Assembly (NCBI GenBank): GCA_902796595.1
Contig: CADBPM010000008.1
Location: forward strand, 1-56,179
DNA from: an uncultured Lachnospiraceae bacterium
GTDB taxonomy: Bacteria > Bacillota > Clostridia > Lachnospirales > Lachnospiraceae
DNA: 56,179 nucleotides
Direction: 5' to 3'
The translations under genes and the position numbers were made by a program. Of this stretch, positions 46,415 to 54,305 are shown in pieces. The notes beneath the pieces were generated by a model. That model did no database searches. It was not told where the DNA came from and was given only the letters and a program-made list of their open reading frames with translations. The stretch's first letter is position 1. Each line of letters starts with the position of its first letter.

Positions 46415-47137
46415 TTATCGTGTCTTTCCTGCAATTTCAAGGATTTTTTCTTTTGAAAATGTCTTATTGCTGCCAACTATCGCATAAGAAAATCCTCCCT
46501 TTGTCCATGTTGCAGTAGACCACTTGCCCTTATTTCCTTTTAAAGTAACTTTCTTGCCATCTGTCGTAACTTTTTCAATATTCTCATAACTATTGTAGTC
46601 ACCGCTCACATCACTGTTTCCGTTAGCTTTTATCACATAATATCCTATGTTGTCCTTGTCATCTTTATATACAGCCTGTATTTCAAGATTTTCTCTATAT
46701 AAATAACTTACTTTCTCATACCCCTTTTCTGCCTGCGAAAGACTAAATTCAAAACCTGCCTTGTCACATGCTTCTTTAAGGTCATCTGTCTCCTCTGGTG
46801 TCACCGCCATCACCATATCATTTGGTGCCGATTCTTTTATTGCCGTACCTTCATTACTGGTCACACCCTCATTTGGTGCTGATTCCTTTATTGATGCACC
46901 TTCATTATAAAGCTCGCCCTCACTCGTAACTTCAGTAATATTGCCATCCTGTATATACGAATTTCTGATAACAGGGGTCGCAACAAGGAGAAGTAAAAAA
47001 ACGGCGGCAAGAGTCCCAATACTCACCCATACATTTCTTATGACCTTAGGTTTCCTGTTTGCCTCCTTGATATACTTTTCATCTATATTTCCGATGGCAG
47101 CTAAAAGTTCATACGAAGAAAGTTTCTTTTTATCCAT
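46415..47137 (-). CDS. DUF4367 protein, putative anti-sigma factor
   Basis: A 240-residue single-pass membrane protein: a cytosolic start (about 1-42), a membrane helix (about 44-62; IGTLAAVFLLLLVATPVI), a low-complexity spacer with a 17-residue unit (NEGASIKESAPNEG and NEGTAIKESAPND) repeated twice, and a C-terminal DUF4367-like domain (about 125-240; GGFSYAIVGS, SKEKILEIAGKT). It overlaps the sigma-factor gene by 8 bp, which is typical of a sigma/anti-sigma pair. The start at 47137 has GGGAGG 9 nt upstream. The repeat spans about 46830-46912 in DNA and could vary in copy number. The signal it senses is unknown. Confidence 0.78.
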   Translation of the reverse strand: MDKKKLSSYELLAAIGNIDEKYIKEANRKPKVIRNVWVSIGTLAAVFLLLLVATPVIRNSYIQDGNITEVTSEGELYNEGASIKESAPNEGVTSNEGTAIKESAPNDMVMAVTPEETDDLKEACDKAGFEFSLSQAEKGYEKVSYLYRENLEIQAVYKDDKDNIGYYVIKANGNSDVSGDYNSYENIEKVTTDGKKVTLKGNKGKWSTATWTKGGFSYAIVGSNKTFSKEKILEIAGKTR

Positions 47138-47693
47138 AATAGTAGCCCTCCCTTTCAAGACGTTCTCTAAGCTTATCTCTGGTTCTCTTTAAGCTCATTT
47201 TAACCCTGCTTTCACTGCTCTTATAAAACTTTGCCACTTCACTCACTGTTTCTCCGTAAAAATATCTTCTCACAAAAAAGTTTCTGTCATTTTCCTTTAT
47301 TTTACCAAGAAAAGAATTAAGGATTTCTGTAAGCTCATCGTTAAGAGCCTTATTCTCCGGCATTTCATCGCCTTCAAGACATTCCTCAAGCTCATCTATC
47401 AATGCCGGCACCTCCCCATTCCCGCGCTTATCAGCGTGATTGCTTCTCCACATATCAAGCGCCAGATTTCTGCTTATCCTGCCAAGGTATGCTGAAAAGA
47501 TCGCAGGTCTTTCCGGCGGGATAGTGTTCCACGCCTTAAAATATGTATCATTTTCACATTCCTCAGCTTCTTCCGCCACTCTTAGTACATTATAGGCAAT
47601 CTTTTTTATATATCTGCTGTATTTATCCCTTGTTTTTGCTATGGCACTTTCTGCCCTTGCAAAATACAGATCTATTATCTCTTTATCTTCCAT
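47130..47693 (-). CDS. ECF-type RNA polymerase sigma factor
   Basis: A 187-residue sigma factor with region 2 (about 20-90; YIKKIAYNVLRVAEEAEECE, ISRNLALDMWRSNHADKR) and region 4 (about 130-180; VRRYFYGETVSEVAKFYKSS, ESRVKMSLKRTRDKLRERL). Size and layout fit the extracytoplasmic-function group. GGAG precedes the start. It overlaps the downstream membrane gene, probably its anti-sigma factor. Its promoter (TTGTTT, 18-bp spacer, TATAAT at 47755-47760) looks like sigma-A rather than self-dependent. Targets are not known. Confidence 0.92.
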   Translation of the reverse strand: MEDKEIIDLYFARAESAIAKTRDKYSRYIKKIAYNVLRVAEEAEECENDTYFKAWNTIPPERPAIFSAYLGRISRNLALDMWRSNHADKRGNGEVPALIDELEECLEGDEMPENKALNDELTEILNSFLGKIKENDRNFFVRRYFYGETVSEVAKFYKSSESRVKMSLKRTRDKLRERLEREGYYYG

Positions 47694-47754
47694 TTCAACT
47701 CCATGCGATATGCTGTCAGCTCACTTGAATATGTCGTATTGTATTTTTCACTCC

Positions 47755-47784
47755 ATTATACCCATTAAGGGACAAACTAAACAA
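47755..47784 (-). promoter_or_regulatory. Promoter of the sigma factor operon
   Basis: TTGTTT (47779-47784), an 18-bp spacer and TATAAT (47755-47760). Confidence 0.55.
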
Positions 47785-47862
47785 GAACCGGACATACAGT
47801 TTTTCTCTACTTATAAAGACGAAAACTATTCCTTTCCGGTCACAACTTTTAAGCCCAAACAA

Positions 47863-47892
47863 GAAAAAACCGGAGCCTTTTAAAACTCCGGT
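47863..47892 (-). terminator. Terminator of the MATE-GH43 unit
   Basis: Stem ACCGGAG/CTCCGGT with a 10-nt loop, followed by TTTTTTC on the minus strand, 40 bp after the GH43-like stop. Confidence 0.9.
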
Positions 47893-47930
47893 CGTATTTA
47901 TAATCGTATTGCTTCACAATAAGACAGCTT

Positions 47931-48878
47931 TTAGTTGAAATGACTCTTTACCCTGTCATATTCCTCATCTGTAATAGGAAGAACTGTACCATGCTTAAAG
48001 CCGTAAGGGAAAGAGAATTTCGCATCACTTCTTACAAATCTTCCTGTGCTTATATCCTCTGCAACAAAAGGAACATAGCCCTGATCTTCCTTTATGCTTG
48101 TGCCGTAGAAATCGAGCATCACGCACCACTTGCCATCTGCCATCTTAAAGCATGTAGGTGCCTCATACTGACCTGCCTCAAGTTTAAACATTTCCTCATC
48201 AAAGGCAGGCATCGGCTCCCATTTAGCACCGTCTTCAGGCATAAGCTCCCTTGATCTTTCAAGATAGATATGCCCGTCCGGCTTATTCCATTTTATAAAA
48301 CGATAATACCAGTCGTCAGCATAAACGATATTTGAATCTATGACCTGTGTTCCCTCTTTCTTTGCAAAAAGAACAGCATCAGAGTAATTTTCAAAGTCGC
48401 TTGTGTATGCACAATAGATTGCCATATTCCTGTCTTTATCCCCCTTCTTCACAGAGGACCAGTGGACAAGATATTTTCCCTTGTGCTCATCAAAAATTAT
48501 ATCCGGCGCCCATGCACAACCATAAGTATCGTCCACAACACGCACCAGCTTTTCATCAGACCAGTGAACAAGGTCATCCGATTTCCAAAGTGCCATGTAA
48601 GGGCTTCCCTCCTGATTTATCACGTCCCAGCTCCCACGGTATTTTCCGTTGAAATGTCTTGCTAGACCAAGATCTGTAGCAAGGATAACAAATTTATCAT
48701 CCTTAGTCCTCGCAATGCAGAAATCCCTTACACCGCAGTCTCCAAGCGTACTTGTAAGCACCGGCTCACCACCGTTTACCGCCTCCCAGTTGTAGCCATC
48801 CTTTGACAGTGCAAAATAAACCTGCTCTCCGTCCGGCGTAACCTTCTCCTTAAAATGCGCAAAAATGTAAGCTCCCAT
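47931..48878 (-). CDS. Cytosolic GH43-like glycosidase
   Basis: A 315-residue single-domain propeller enzyme without a signal peptide, so it acts on imported oligosaccharides, possibly as an arabinosidase. The propeller is visible in repeated blades (GVRDFCIARTKDDKFVILAT, YGCAWAPDIIFDEHKGKYLV, GQYEAPTCFKMADGKWCVML), with candidate catalytic Asp and Glu in RDFCIA, WAPDII and YEAPTC. It is somewhat diverged from the standard GH43 pattern. The start at 48878 is one base after the MATE stop, with AAGGGG 7 nt upstream; a longer frame to 48980 would overlap the MATE gene. Confidence 0.75.
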   Translation of the reverse strand: MGAYIFAHFKEKVTPDGEQVYFALSKDGYNWEAVNGGEPVLTSTLGDCGVRDFCIARTKDDKFVILATDLGLARHFNGKYRGSWDVINQEGSPYMALWKSDDLVHWSDEKLVRVVDDTYGCAWAPDIIFDEHKGKYLVHWSSVKKGDKDRNMAIYCAYTSDFENYSDAVLFAKKEGTQVIDSNIVYADDWYYRFIKWNKPDGHIYLERSRELMPEDGAKWEPMPAFDEEMFKLEAGQYEAPTCFKMADGKWCVMLDFYGTSIKEDQGYVPFVAEDISTGRFVRSDAKFSFPYGFKHGTVLPITDEEYDRVKSHFN

Positions 48879-48879
48879 A

Positions 48880-50256
48880 TCAAGCCCCTTTCGTTTTAAT
48901 AACGTCCTTCTTCCAGATCCCTGTCCAGTAAAGACCGTAAAGAATTGCGGCAGATGCTGCATTTGAGACAACAACAGCATACCATACCGACTCTACCCCC
49001 ATTCCAAGGAGACTCTGGCATACGAATAAGACGATAAATCTAAATACCCATATTCTTGACGCATCCACTGCCATTGTGACCATGGTGTGCCCTGCTCCCT
49101 GAAAAAGTCCCATTGTAACATTGTAAAAAGCGTTGTTCCAGCTCCAGAATGCCATAAGTGACAAGAAAGAAGCCGCAAGACCTGCAACCTCATCATCATT
49201 TGTAAGTGTCCTCACCATAAATTCACTTACAGAAGGTCTCGACAGTATCATTCCTGAAATAAAAAGATATACTGCCGACAGACGAAGCGCAATATGAAAT
49301 GACTTATCTGCACGATCCTTGTTTTTGGCACCTATATTTAAACCTACAACGGTTGAGATAGCATTTCCAATTCCATTATTCGGAAGCGTGATCATCGAAT
49401 TTATCTTATTTCCTATTCCATATGCAGTTGTTGCTGCCTTGCCGAACGCCTGAACATTCTTAGTCATAAGTAAAAAGCCAAACTGCATAGTAGAACCACC
49501 GATTGCTGTAGGAAGACCGATTCTTATAATAGAAAGCATCTTTTCCTTTTCAAACCTGAATCCCCTGAACCTTATCGCTACCATCTGACCTGGTCTTGTA
49601 AGAGAATACAAGGCTATCAGTGCTCCGGGAAGCTTCGCCGCAAGAGTTGCAAATGCGGCACCTGCAATACCAAAATCAAGCCAGACCATAAGCAGGGGGT
49701 CCATTATAAGATTCACAACAACCCCTATAAGATTTAAAAGCATGGGCCTGACAGTGTCCCCCTCTGCCTGATGCACAGACGCATAAATATTTATCATATA
49801 TAAAAGAGGCATATCGAGCACAACTATCCTTATATATGTAAGCGCATAGCTGTACTGTGCCTCCTCCGCCCCAAGCCATGCAACTAGAGGCGGCGATATG
49901 ATAAAGCAGAAAATGGCACAGACTACAGAGAATATCAAGGTTGAAATGCAGACATGGTTTGCCATATTGCCTGCCTCTTTATCATCATGTGCCCCTAAAT
50001 ATTGAGCTATAAGAATTGCACCCGCTGAGGTGATACCATGCCCGAAATTCTGTAAAATAGACTGAAAAGGGCTCACAAGCGTTATAGCAGACTGATGATC
50101 TGTCCCAAGTCTGCCAAGCCAATAAGTATCAGTCAAGTTATACATAGATTGTATAAAGCTGTTTATCATGACCGGCACAGCAAGAGTAAGCAGCGCCGTA
50201 TAAATGTTCCCGTTCAGTACCCTGTCTCTCTTATCAGGACTAAGTTTTTTTGCCAT
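48880..50256 (-). CDS. MATE-family efflux transporter
   Basis: A 458-residue membrane exporter with twelve predicted helices and two-fold repeat, of the multidrug/toxic compound extrusion family (DinF/NorM-like; YNLTDTYWLGRLGTDHQSAI, VQAFGKAATTAYGIGNKINS). It uses a proton or sodium gradient to expel small cationic or other molecules. AGGGG precedes the start. It is coupled to a GH43-like gene, an odd pair; the exporter may remove a sugar or glycoside released by that enzyme, but substrate and link are unproven. Confidence 0.93.
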   Translation of the reverse strand: MAKKLSPDKRDRVLNGNIYTALLTLAVPVMINSFIQSMYNLTDTYWLGRLGTDHQSAITLVSPFQSILQNFGHGITSAGAILIAQYLGAHDDKEAGNMANHVCISTLIFSVVCAIFCFIISPPLVAWLGAEEAQYSYALTYIRIVVLDMPLLYMINIYASVHQAEGDTVRPMLLNLIGVVVNLIMDPLLMVWLDFGIAGAAFATLAAKLPGALIALYSLTRPGQMVAIRFRGFRFEKEKMLSIIRIGLPTAIGGSTMQFGFLLMTKNVQAFGKAATTAYGIGNKINSMITLPNNGIGNAISTVVGLNIGAKNKDRADKSFHIALRLSAVYLFISGMILSRPSVSEFMVRTLTNDDEVAGLAASFLSLMAFWSWNNAFYNVTMGLFQGAGHTMVTMAVDASRIWVFRFIVLFVCQSLLGMGVESVWYAVVVSNAASAAILYGLYWTGIWKKDVIKTKGA

Positions 50257-50340
50257 TGTAAACCCCTGTTATAAATGCATACCCCAAAAACCAATATCTA
50301 TTCTACTATAAATCGAATTATTTTAACATACATTAAATAA

Positions 50341-50368
50341 GAAAAACCGACAGAATTTATCTGTCGGT
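50341..50368 (-). terminator. Terminator of the thiamine operon
   Basis: Perfect stem ACCGACAG/CTGTCGGT, 7-nt loop, followed by TTTTTC on the minus strand. Confidence 0.9.
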
Positions 50369-50397
50369 CCTCCTATTTTATCACATTGCTATCCCCA

Positions 50398-51696
50398 TCA
50401 AAGTATATCTACATTTTCACCTGCGAGAGCCTTGTTCATACTTCTTACGGCGCAGAATTTGCCACACATACTGCAGGTATCACTGTGGTCATCTTCCGGA
50501 GCGCGACTCTCTCTTATCTCCTTTGCTCGTTTAGGGTCAAGTGCCTCTGCAAACTGTGCATCCCAGTCAAGCTTTTTCCTTGCCGCTGCCATCCTGTTAT
50601 CCCTGTCGATCGCACCCGGTATCCCCTTTGCAATATCAGCAGCATGTGCCGCGATCTTGCTTGCTATGATTCCTTCATGCACATCCTCCACGTTCGGGAG
50701 GGCAAGGTGTTCTGCCGGTGTCACATAGCAAAGAAAGGCTGCCCCGTTTGCCGCAGCTATTGCTCCTCCTATTGCAGCTGTTATGTGGTCATACCCCGGT
50801 GCAATATCTGTTACAAGAGGTCCCAAAACATAGAAAGGCGCATCACCGCAGATAGTCTGCTCGATCTTCATATTTGCCGCAATCTGATCCATAGGCACAT
50901 GTCCCGGACCTTCTACCATAACCTGAACATTTTTTTCTCTTGCTCTTTTTACAAGTTCGCCAAGCCTTATAAGTTCCTCTATCTGCACTTGGTCTGTGGC
51001 ATCAGCAAGGCACCCCGGTCTGCAGGCATCACCAAGAGAAACCGTAACATCATACTCATGGCAGATATTAAGAATTTCATCATAATATTCATAGAAAGGA
51101 TTTTCCTCTCCCGTCATGGACATCCATGCAAAGACAAGAGAGCCTCCGCGACTTACTATATTCATTGTACGCCCGCCGGACTTTATCTGCTCTATAGTCT
51201 TTCTTGTTATACCACAATGAAGTGTTACAAAATCAACCCCGTTTTCAGCATGAAGCCTTACAACATCAATAAAATCCTTGGCACAAAGTGTCCCCAGATC
51301 TCTCTTATAATGTATCACTGCATCATAAACAGGAACCGTACCTATCATAGCAGTACACTCGGAAGTAAGCTTCTTTCTGAAAGGCTCTGTATTGCCATGA
51401 CTTGAAAGATCCATTATTGCCTCTGCGCCTAAGTCTATAGCACTCATAACCTTTTTCATTTCAAGTTCATAGTCATTGCAGTCTCTTGAAACTCCAAGAT
51501 TTACATTTATCTTGGTCTTAAGCTCCCTTCCTACCCCATTAGGATCAAGACATTTGTGGTTCTTATTTGCAGGTATTACAACCTTTCCTGCTGCCACAAG
51601 CCTTCTTATCTCCTCTGAAGTCCTGCCTTCCTTTTTAGAGACTTTTTCCATTTCAACAGTAACGATTCCTTTTTTTGCTGCTTCAATCTGTGTCAT
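50398..51696 (-). CDS. thiC: Phosphomethylpyrimidine synthase
   Basis: Radical-SAM enzyme that turns aminoimidazole ribotide into HMP phosphate, the pyrimidine half of thiamine. The 432-residue protein has the core [20 protein letters not shown], metal-binding His residues and the C-terminal iron-sulfur motif in CSMCGKFC. It lacks the extra N-terminal domain of longer proteobacterial ThiC, as is normal in clostridia. AAGGA lies 8 nt before the start. It is the last gene of the TPP-riboswitch operon, after thiW and a hairpin-rich spacer. ThiD, the kinase needed to use its product, is not in this window. Confidence 0.97.
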   Translation of the reverse strand: MTQIEAAKKGIVTVEMEKVSKKEGRTSEEIRRLVAAGKVVIPANKNHKCLDPNGVGRELKTKINVNLGVSRDCNDYELEMKKVMSAIDLGAEAIMDLSSHGNTEPFRKKLTSECTAMIGTVPVYDAVIHYKRDLGTLCAKDFIDVVRLHAENGVDFVTLHCGITRKTIEQIKSGGRTMNIVSRGGSLVFAWMSMTGEENPFYEYYDEILNICHEYDVTVSLGDACRPGCLADATDQVQIEELIRLGELVKRAREKNVQVMVEGPGHVPMDQIAANMKIEQTICGDAPFYVLGPLVTDIAPGYDHITAAIGGAIAAANGAAFLCYVTPAEHLALPNVEDVHEGIIASKIAAHAADIAKGIPGAIDRDNRMAAARKKLDWDAQFAEALDPKRAKEIRESRAPEDDHSDTCSMCGKFCAVRSMNKALAGENVDIL

Positions 51697-51715
51697 AGAT
51701 TCTTCCTTTATACTT

Positions 51716-51823
51716 CCTGCTGCGCAGTATACTCCAATATTACGCGGTCTAGCCAGCCATCTTTATTCGCTTCGCGAAGGCTGGCTGTGTGGAGTATCCT
51801 GCTGCGCAGTATACTCCAATATT
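51716..51823. repeat. Structured repeat element between thiW and thiC
   Basis: A 26-bp sequence is present twice in direct orientation, at 51716-51741 and 51798-51823 (82-bp period). Between the copies lie nested inverted repeats: ATACTCCA (51729-51736) with TGGAGTAT (51790-51797), AGCCAGCC (51751-51758) with GGCTGGCT (51779-51786), and CTTCGCGAAG at the tip. It could form a long cruciform or an RNA stem. Confidence 0.7.
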
Positions 51824-52332
51824 TAAGCAATCATTTCTTTTAAATGTGTAATAACACGGGACTTTTCAAGCACAGTTATGATAACTGCCGCAATAATAGT
51901 TCCTCCGGCAGTACTTACTAAAAATGGAAGAATATATGTAAATACCGCTGCATCACTTCTTCCCATGATAAGATAAGCCACAGGGAATGCAAGAAGTCCG
52001 CCAAATATACCTGTTCCAACTATTTCAGCCACATAAGTAGGGATGAGCTTGTTTGTGTATTTATACATAAGCCCGCATGCAAGTGCTCCTACCATACTTC
52101 CTGGAAAAGCCATAAGTGAGCCGGTTCCAAGAATATTTCTTATAAGCGAAGTGACAAAAGCAATCCCCACTCCATACCATGGTCCTAAGAAAACTGCTGC
52201 AAGAACATTTACCATGTGTTGAACAGGAAAGCATTTTGATGCCCCGACCGGTATTGAAAAAGTCGATAAGCATACAGCGATTGCGGCAAACATTGCCGAG
52301 AGTACAAGTTTCTTTAAGTTTGTGTTTTTCAT
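51823..52332 (-). CDS. thiW: ThiW, thiamine-precursor ECF transporter S component
   Basis: A 169-residue membrane protein with five to six helices and the ThiW pattern (SIPVGASKCFPVQHMVNVLA, TYILPFLVSTAGGTIIAAV). ThiW is the substrate-binding subunit of an energy-coupling-factor importer, thought to take up the thiazole (HET) precursor. That fits the hydroxyethylthiazole kinase encoded just upstream. The shared ECF energising module is not in this window. ATG at 52332 is preferred, since AAGGAG is 10 nt upstream; a GTG at 52341 is too close. It begins 2 bp after the thiME stop. Confidence 0.92.
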   Translation of the reverse strand: MKNTNLKKLVLSAMFAAIAVCLSTFSIPVGASKCFPVQHMVNVLAAVFLGPWYGVGIAFVTSLIRNILGTGSLMAFPGSMVGALACGLMYKYTNKLIPTYVAEIVGTGIFGGLLAFPVAYLIMGRSDAAVFTYILPFLVSTAGGTIIAAVIITVLEKSRVITHLKEMIA

Positions 52333-52334
52333 TT

Positions 52335-53753
52335 CTAACACTCTCCTTTAATTTTTTTATCAAGAAGCATTGCTGCTTTTCTTGCATCTCCATTTTGGAA
52401 AAGACTGCTGATAACGGCAACTCCGCTAAGCCCTCTGCCTCTTAATCTGCAGACATTTTCCGCATTTATCCCTCCTATTGCAACGACAGGGATTTTGATA
52501 ACCGCACAGATTTTACCGTATTCACTGATATCAAAAGGTCTTGCATCTGTCTTTGTAGTAGAGCCAAAGGCCGCACCGACTCCTATATAGTCCGCCCCCT
52601 CTTCCTCTGCCTTAAGGGCTTCAGCAAGGTTGTGAGCTGTTGCACCGATTATTCTGTTTGCTCCAAGTATCCTTCTTGCTTTTCTTATATCCATATCTCC
52701 CTGTCCAAGGTGCACACCGTCCATTCCTGCCTCAAGACATACTCCTACATTATCATTTATGATCGCAGGAATATTCTTTTCATGGCAGGCATTTTTAATT
52801 GCGATTGCCTCTGTGACAAGGTCTTTAAAGAGGGCTTCCTTTTCTCTTAGCTGAAACATCGTCATCCCGCCATCTGCCGCACTTTGAATGGCATTTATAA
52901 GGTCAATTAACGTTGCATTTTCACCTATATTTTTCCTTCCTGCAATTCCATAAATGTACGCTGCATTCTGGTTAAAATGAATAAGTCCCGCCTTTTTACT
53001 TATACAGTCAATAAGTGCATTTCTGAATGACATAGTGCCAAAGCTTAAGCTTATATTTTCTACCTCTTTTGCCGCATTTTTATAAAACTGACATGCCGCG
53101 ATCACAGCCCCCAGTACATATTTTCTTCTATCCTCTTTATTTTGTGATAAGACACCCTCTCTGTAAGCCACAATTAAAAATGCCGCGATCACAGCCCCCA
53201 GCATGCATCCGCCGCCTGTTATCCTCTTCAGTTCATTTGAACCCGAATGAACCTCATATATTTCTGACTTATCATAAATGCAGTCCGTCTCCCCTGTAAC
53301 AAGGATCAAAGCCCCCGTAACCTTTGCAAGCTCATTATTGCTTTTAGCCGCATCCCGAAGGCAGATTTCCCGCATGGCTGCAATTTCCGATGTGTTCCCC
53401 TTTATCACATCAAATTGAACCTCTTTAACGAGTTTAGCAAGATGTTCATTTCTAAACTTTGAAGCCCCTGCCCCTACCGGATCAAGTACACAGGGAATTT
53501 CCTTTTTCACAGCACTTCTTCCTGATGCAAGCGCTGCAACAAAACGCCCCTCAGAAGGTGTTCCTGTATTTATAAGCAAAGCATCAGCTTTTTCTGTGAT
53601 CTCTGCTGCCTCCTCAAAAGCATCTGCACAGACTGGCTTTGCACCCAAAGCAAGCAATATATTTGCACTTTCTTCCGCTGCGACATAATTTGTCATTGCA
53701 TGCACAATTGGATTAAGACACCGGATATTTTTCACATAATCATAGATTTCCAT
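52335..53753 (-). CDS. thiM-thiE: ThiM-ThiE fusion: thiazole kinase and thiamine-phosphate synthase
   Basis: A 472-residue bifunctional protein. Residues 1-265 are ThiM, which phosphorylates salvaged hydroxyethylthiazole (HAMTNYVAAEESANILLALG, VLDPVGAGASKFR, KRITGGGCMLGAVIA). Residues 270-472 are ThiE, which joins HET phosphate and HMP diphosphate into thiamine phosphate (MTMFQLREKE, IPAIINDNVGVCLEAGMDG, HLGQGD, AIGGINAENV). Fusion couples salvage directly to the joining step. It begins the operon under a TPP riboswitch. The ribosome site is weak and the leader in front is hairpin-rich, so translation may be low or regulated. thiW and thiC follow. Confidence 0.95.
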   Translation of the reverse strand: MEIYDYVKNIRCLNPIVHAMTNYVAAEESANILLALGAKPVCADAFEEAAEITEKADALLINTGTPSEGRFVAALASGRSAVKKEIPCVLDPVGAGASKFRNEHLAKLVKEVQFDVIKGNTSEIAAMREICLRDAAKSNNELAKVTGALILVTGETDCIYDKSEIYEVHSGSNELKRITGGGCMLGAVIAAFLIVAYREGVLSQNKEDRRKYVLGAVIAACQFYKNAAKEVENISLSFGTMSFRNALIDCISKKAGLIHFNQNAAYIYGIAGRKNIGENATLIDLINAIQSAADGGMTMFQLREKEALFKDLVTEAIAIKNACHEKNIPAIINDNVGVCLEAGMDGVHLGQGDMDIRKARRILGANRIIGATAHNLAEALKAEEEGADYIGVGAAFGSTTKTDARPFDISEYGKICAVIKIPVVAIGGINAENVCRLRGRGLSGVAVISSLFQNGDARKAAMLLDKKIKGEC

Positions 53754-53775
53754 TTATTTTTATAGAAAAGGCTAG

Positions 53776-53807
53776 AACAAAGAGTCGCACCCATAAGGGA
53801 GCGTTTT
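53776..53807. repeat. Dispersed 31-32-bp repeat, copy 2
   Basis: Same sequence as 43146-43176 apart from a few bases in the middle: AACAAAGAGTCGCA at one end and AGCGTTTT at the other. Confidence 0.6.
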
Positions 53808-53842
53808 TTAATTAAAAAACGCCACCCTTATGGATGGCGCAA
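53776..53842 (-). promoter_or_regulatory. Terminator/antiterminator hairpins downstream of the TPP aptamer
   Basis: On the minus strand a terminator hairpin (53821-53840, GCGCCATCC..GGGTGGC, then TTTTTT) follows the aptamer. A 22-bp perfect palindrome (53801-53822) shares its 3' side, and a third hairpin (53784-53803) is the dispersed repeat also seen at 43146. The overlap means that only one of the structures can form at a time. Confidence 0.6.
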
Positions 53843-53888
53843 CAACACACTTTAAAAAACGCACATAAAATATACTTTTACACGCATA

Positions 53889-53970
53889 AAAATTCCCTAC
53901 GTTGGCATTATCCAAATCAGGTTATGGGTCGTGCGACTGCACCTCTCAGCCTTTTACAGCTCCCCTTTTG
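53889..53970 (-). promoter_or_regulatory. TPP (THI-box) riboswitch
   Basis: The minus strand has the conserved aptamer blocks in order: AGGGGAGC, GGCTGAGAGG, GACCC, ACCTGAT and GATAATGCCAACGTAGGGA. It binds thiamine pyrophosphate and turns the thiME-thiW-thiC operon off. The expression platform is probably the terminator at 53808-53840. Confidence 0.97.
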
Positions 53971-54006
53971 ATATTCAGTTGTTTGATTTATTTTCACAAC
54001 GCTTAA

Positions 54007-54035
54007 ACTCTACCACAGCACCTTGCTAAAGTCAA
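54007..54035 (-). promoter_or_regulatory. Promoter of the thiamine operon
   Basis: TTGACT (54030-54035), a 17-bp spacer and TAGAGT (54007-54012) lie 40 bp before the aptamer. Confidence 0.7.
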
Positions 54036-54120
54036 GCCGCTCATAAACATTTTTAACTTAAGGCACTCATAAAGCCAAAATTTCCGCACAAGTGCATGAT
54101 TTATCGTAAACGTCGCCGAG

Positions 54121-54160
54121 AATTATTGCTGGATAGAGTAAACTCTATCCGCAATTATTT
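54121..54160. repeat. 18-bp-stem hairpin in the divergent gap
   Basis: GGATAGAGT and ACTCTATCC, extended by AATTATTGC and CAATTATT, form a stem of about 18 pairs with a 2-nt loop. It lies between the divergent thiamine operon and the chemotaxis gene, so it is not a terminator for either. The rest of the gap 53843-54305 holds only the riboswitch and promoters described here. Confidence 0.6.
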
Positions 54161-54214
54161 TCTTCGCTTACTATAAACTTTTGGTCCTTGTATCATTATC
54201 ATATTATGAATATG

Positions 54215-54243
54215 TTGTCAAATTAATGCTTTCCGTGTATAAT
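54215..54243 (+). promoter_or_regulatory. Promoter of the Cache chemotaxis receptor
   Basis: TTGTCA (54215-54220), a 17-bp spacer and TATAAT (54238-54243). This is sigma-A-like rather than the sigma-28 type often used for motility genes. Confidence 0.7.
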
Positions 54244-54305
54244 AAAAAATAGTTTCAAGAATAAATCTTTGAAAATTTCTTTTTTGTGAAAGTGAGGCAT
54301 GAAAT

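Noticed and set aside
50386..51405. 339-codon plus-strand frame opposite thiC
   Set aside because: Lies wholly within the well-supported thiC gene in antisense, is rich in Cys/Tyr/Ile as expected for a shadow frame, and matches no family.
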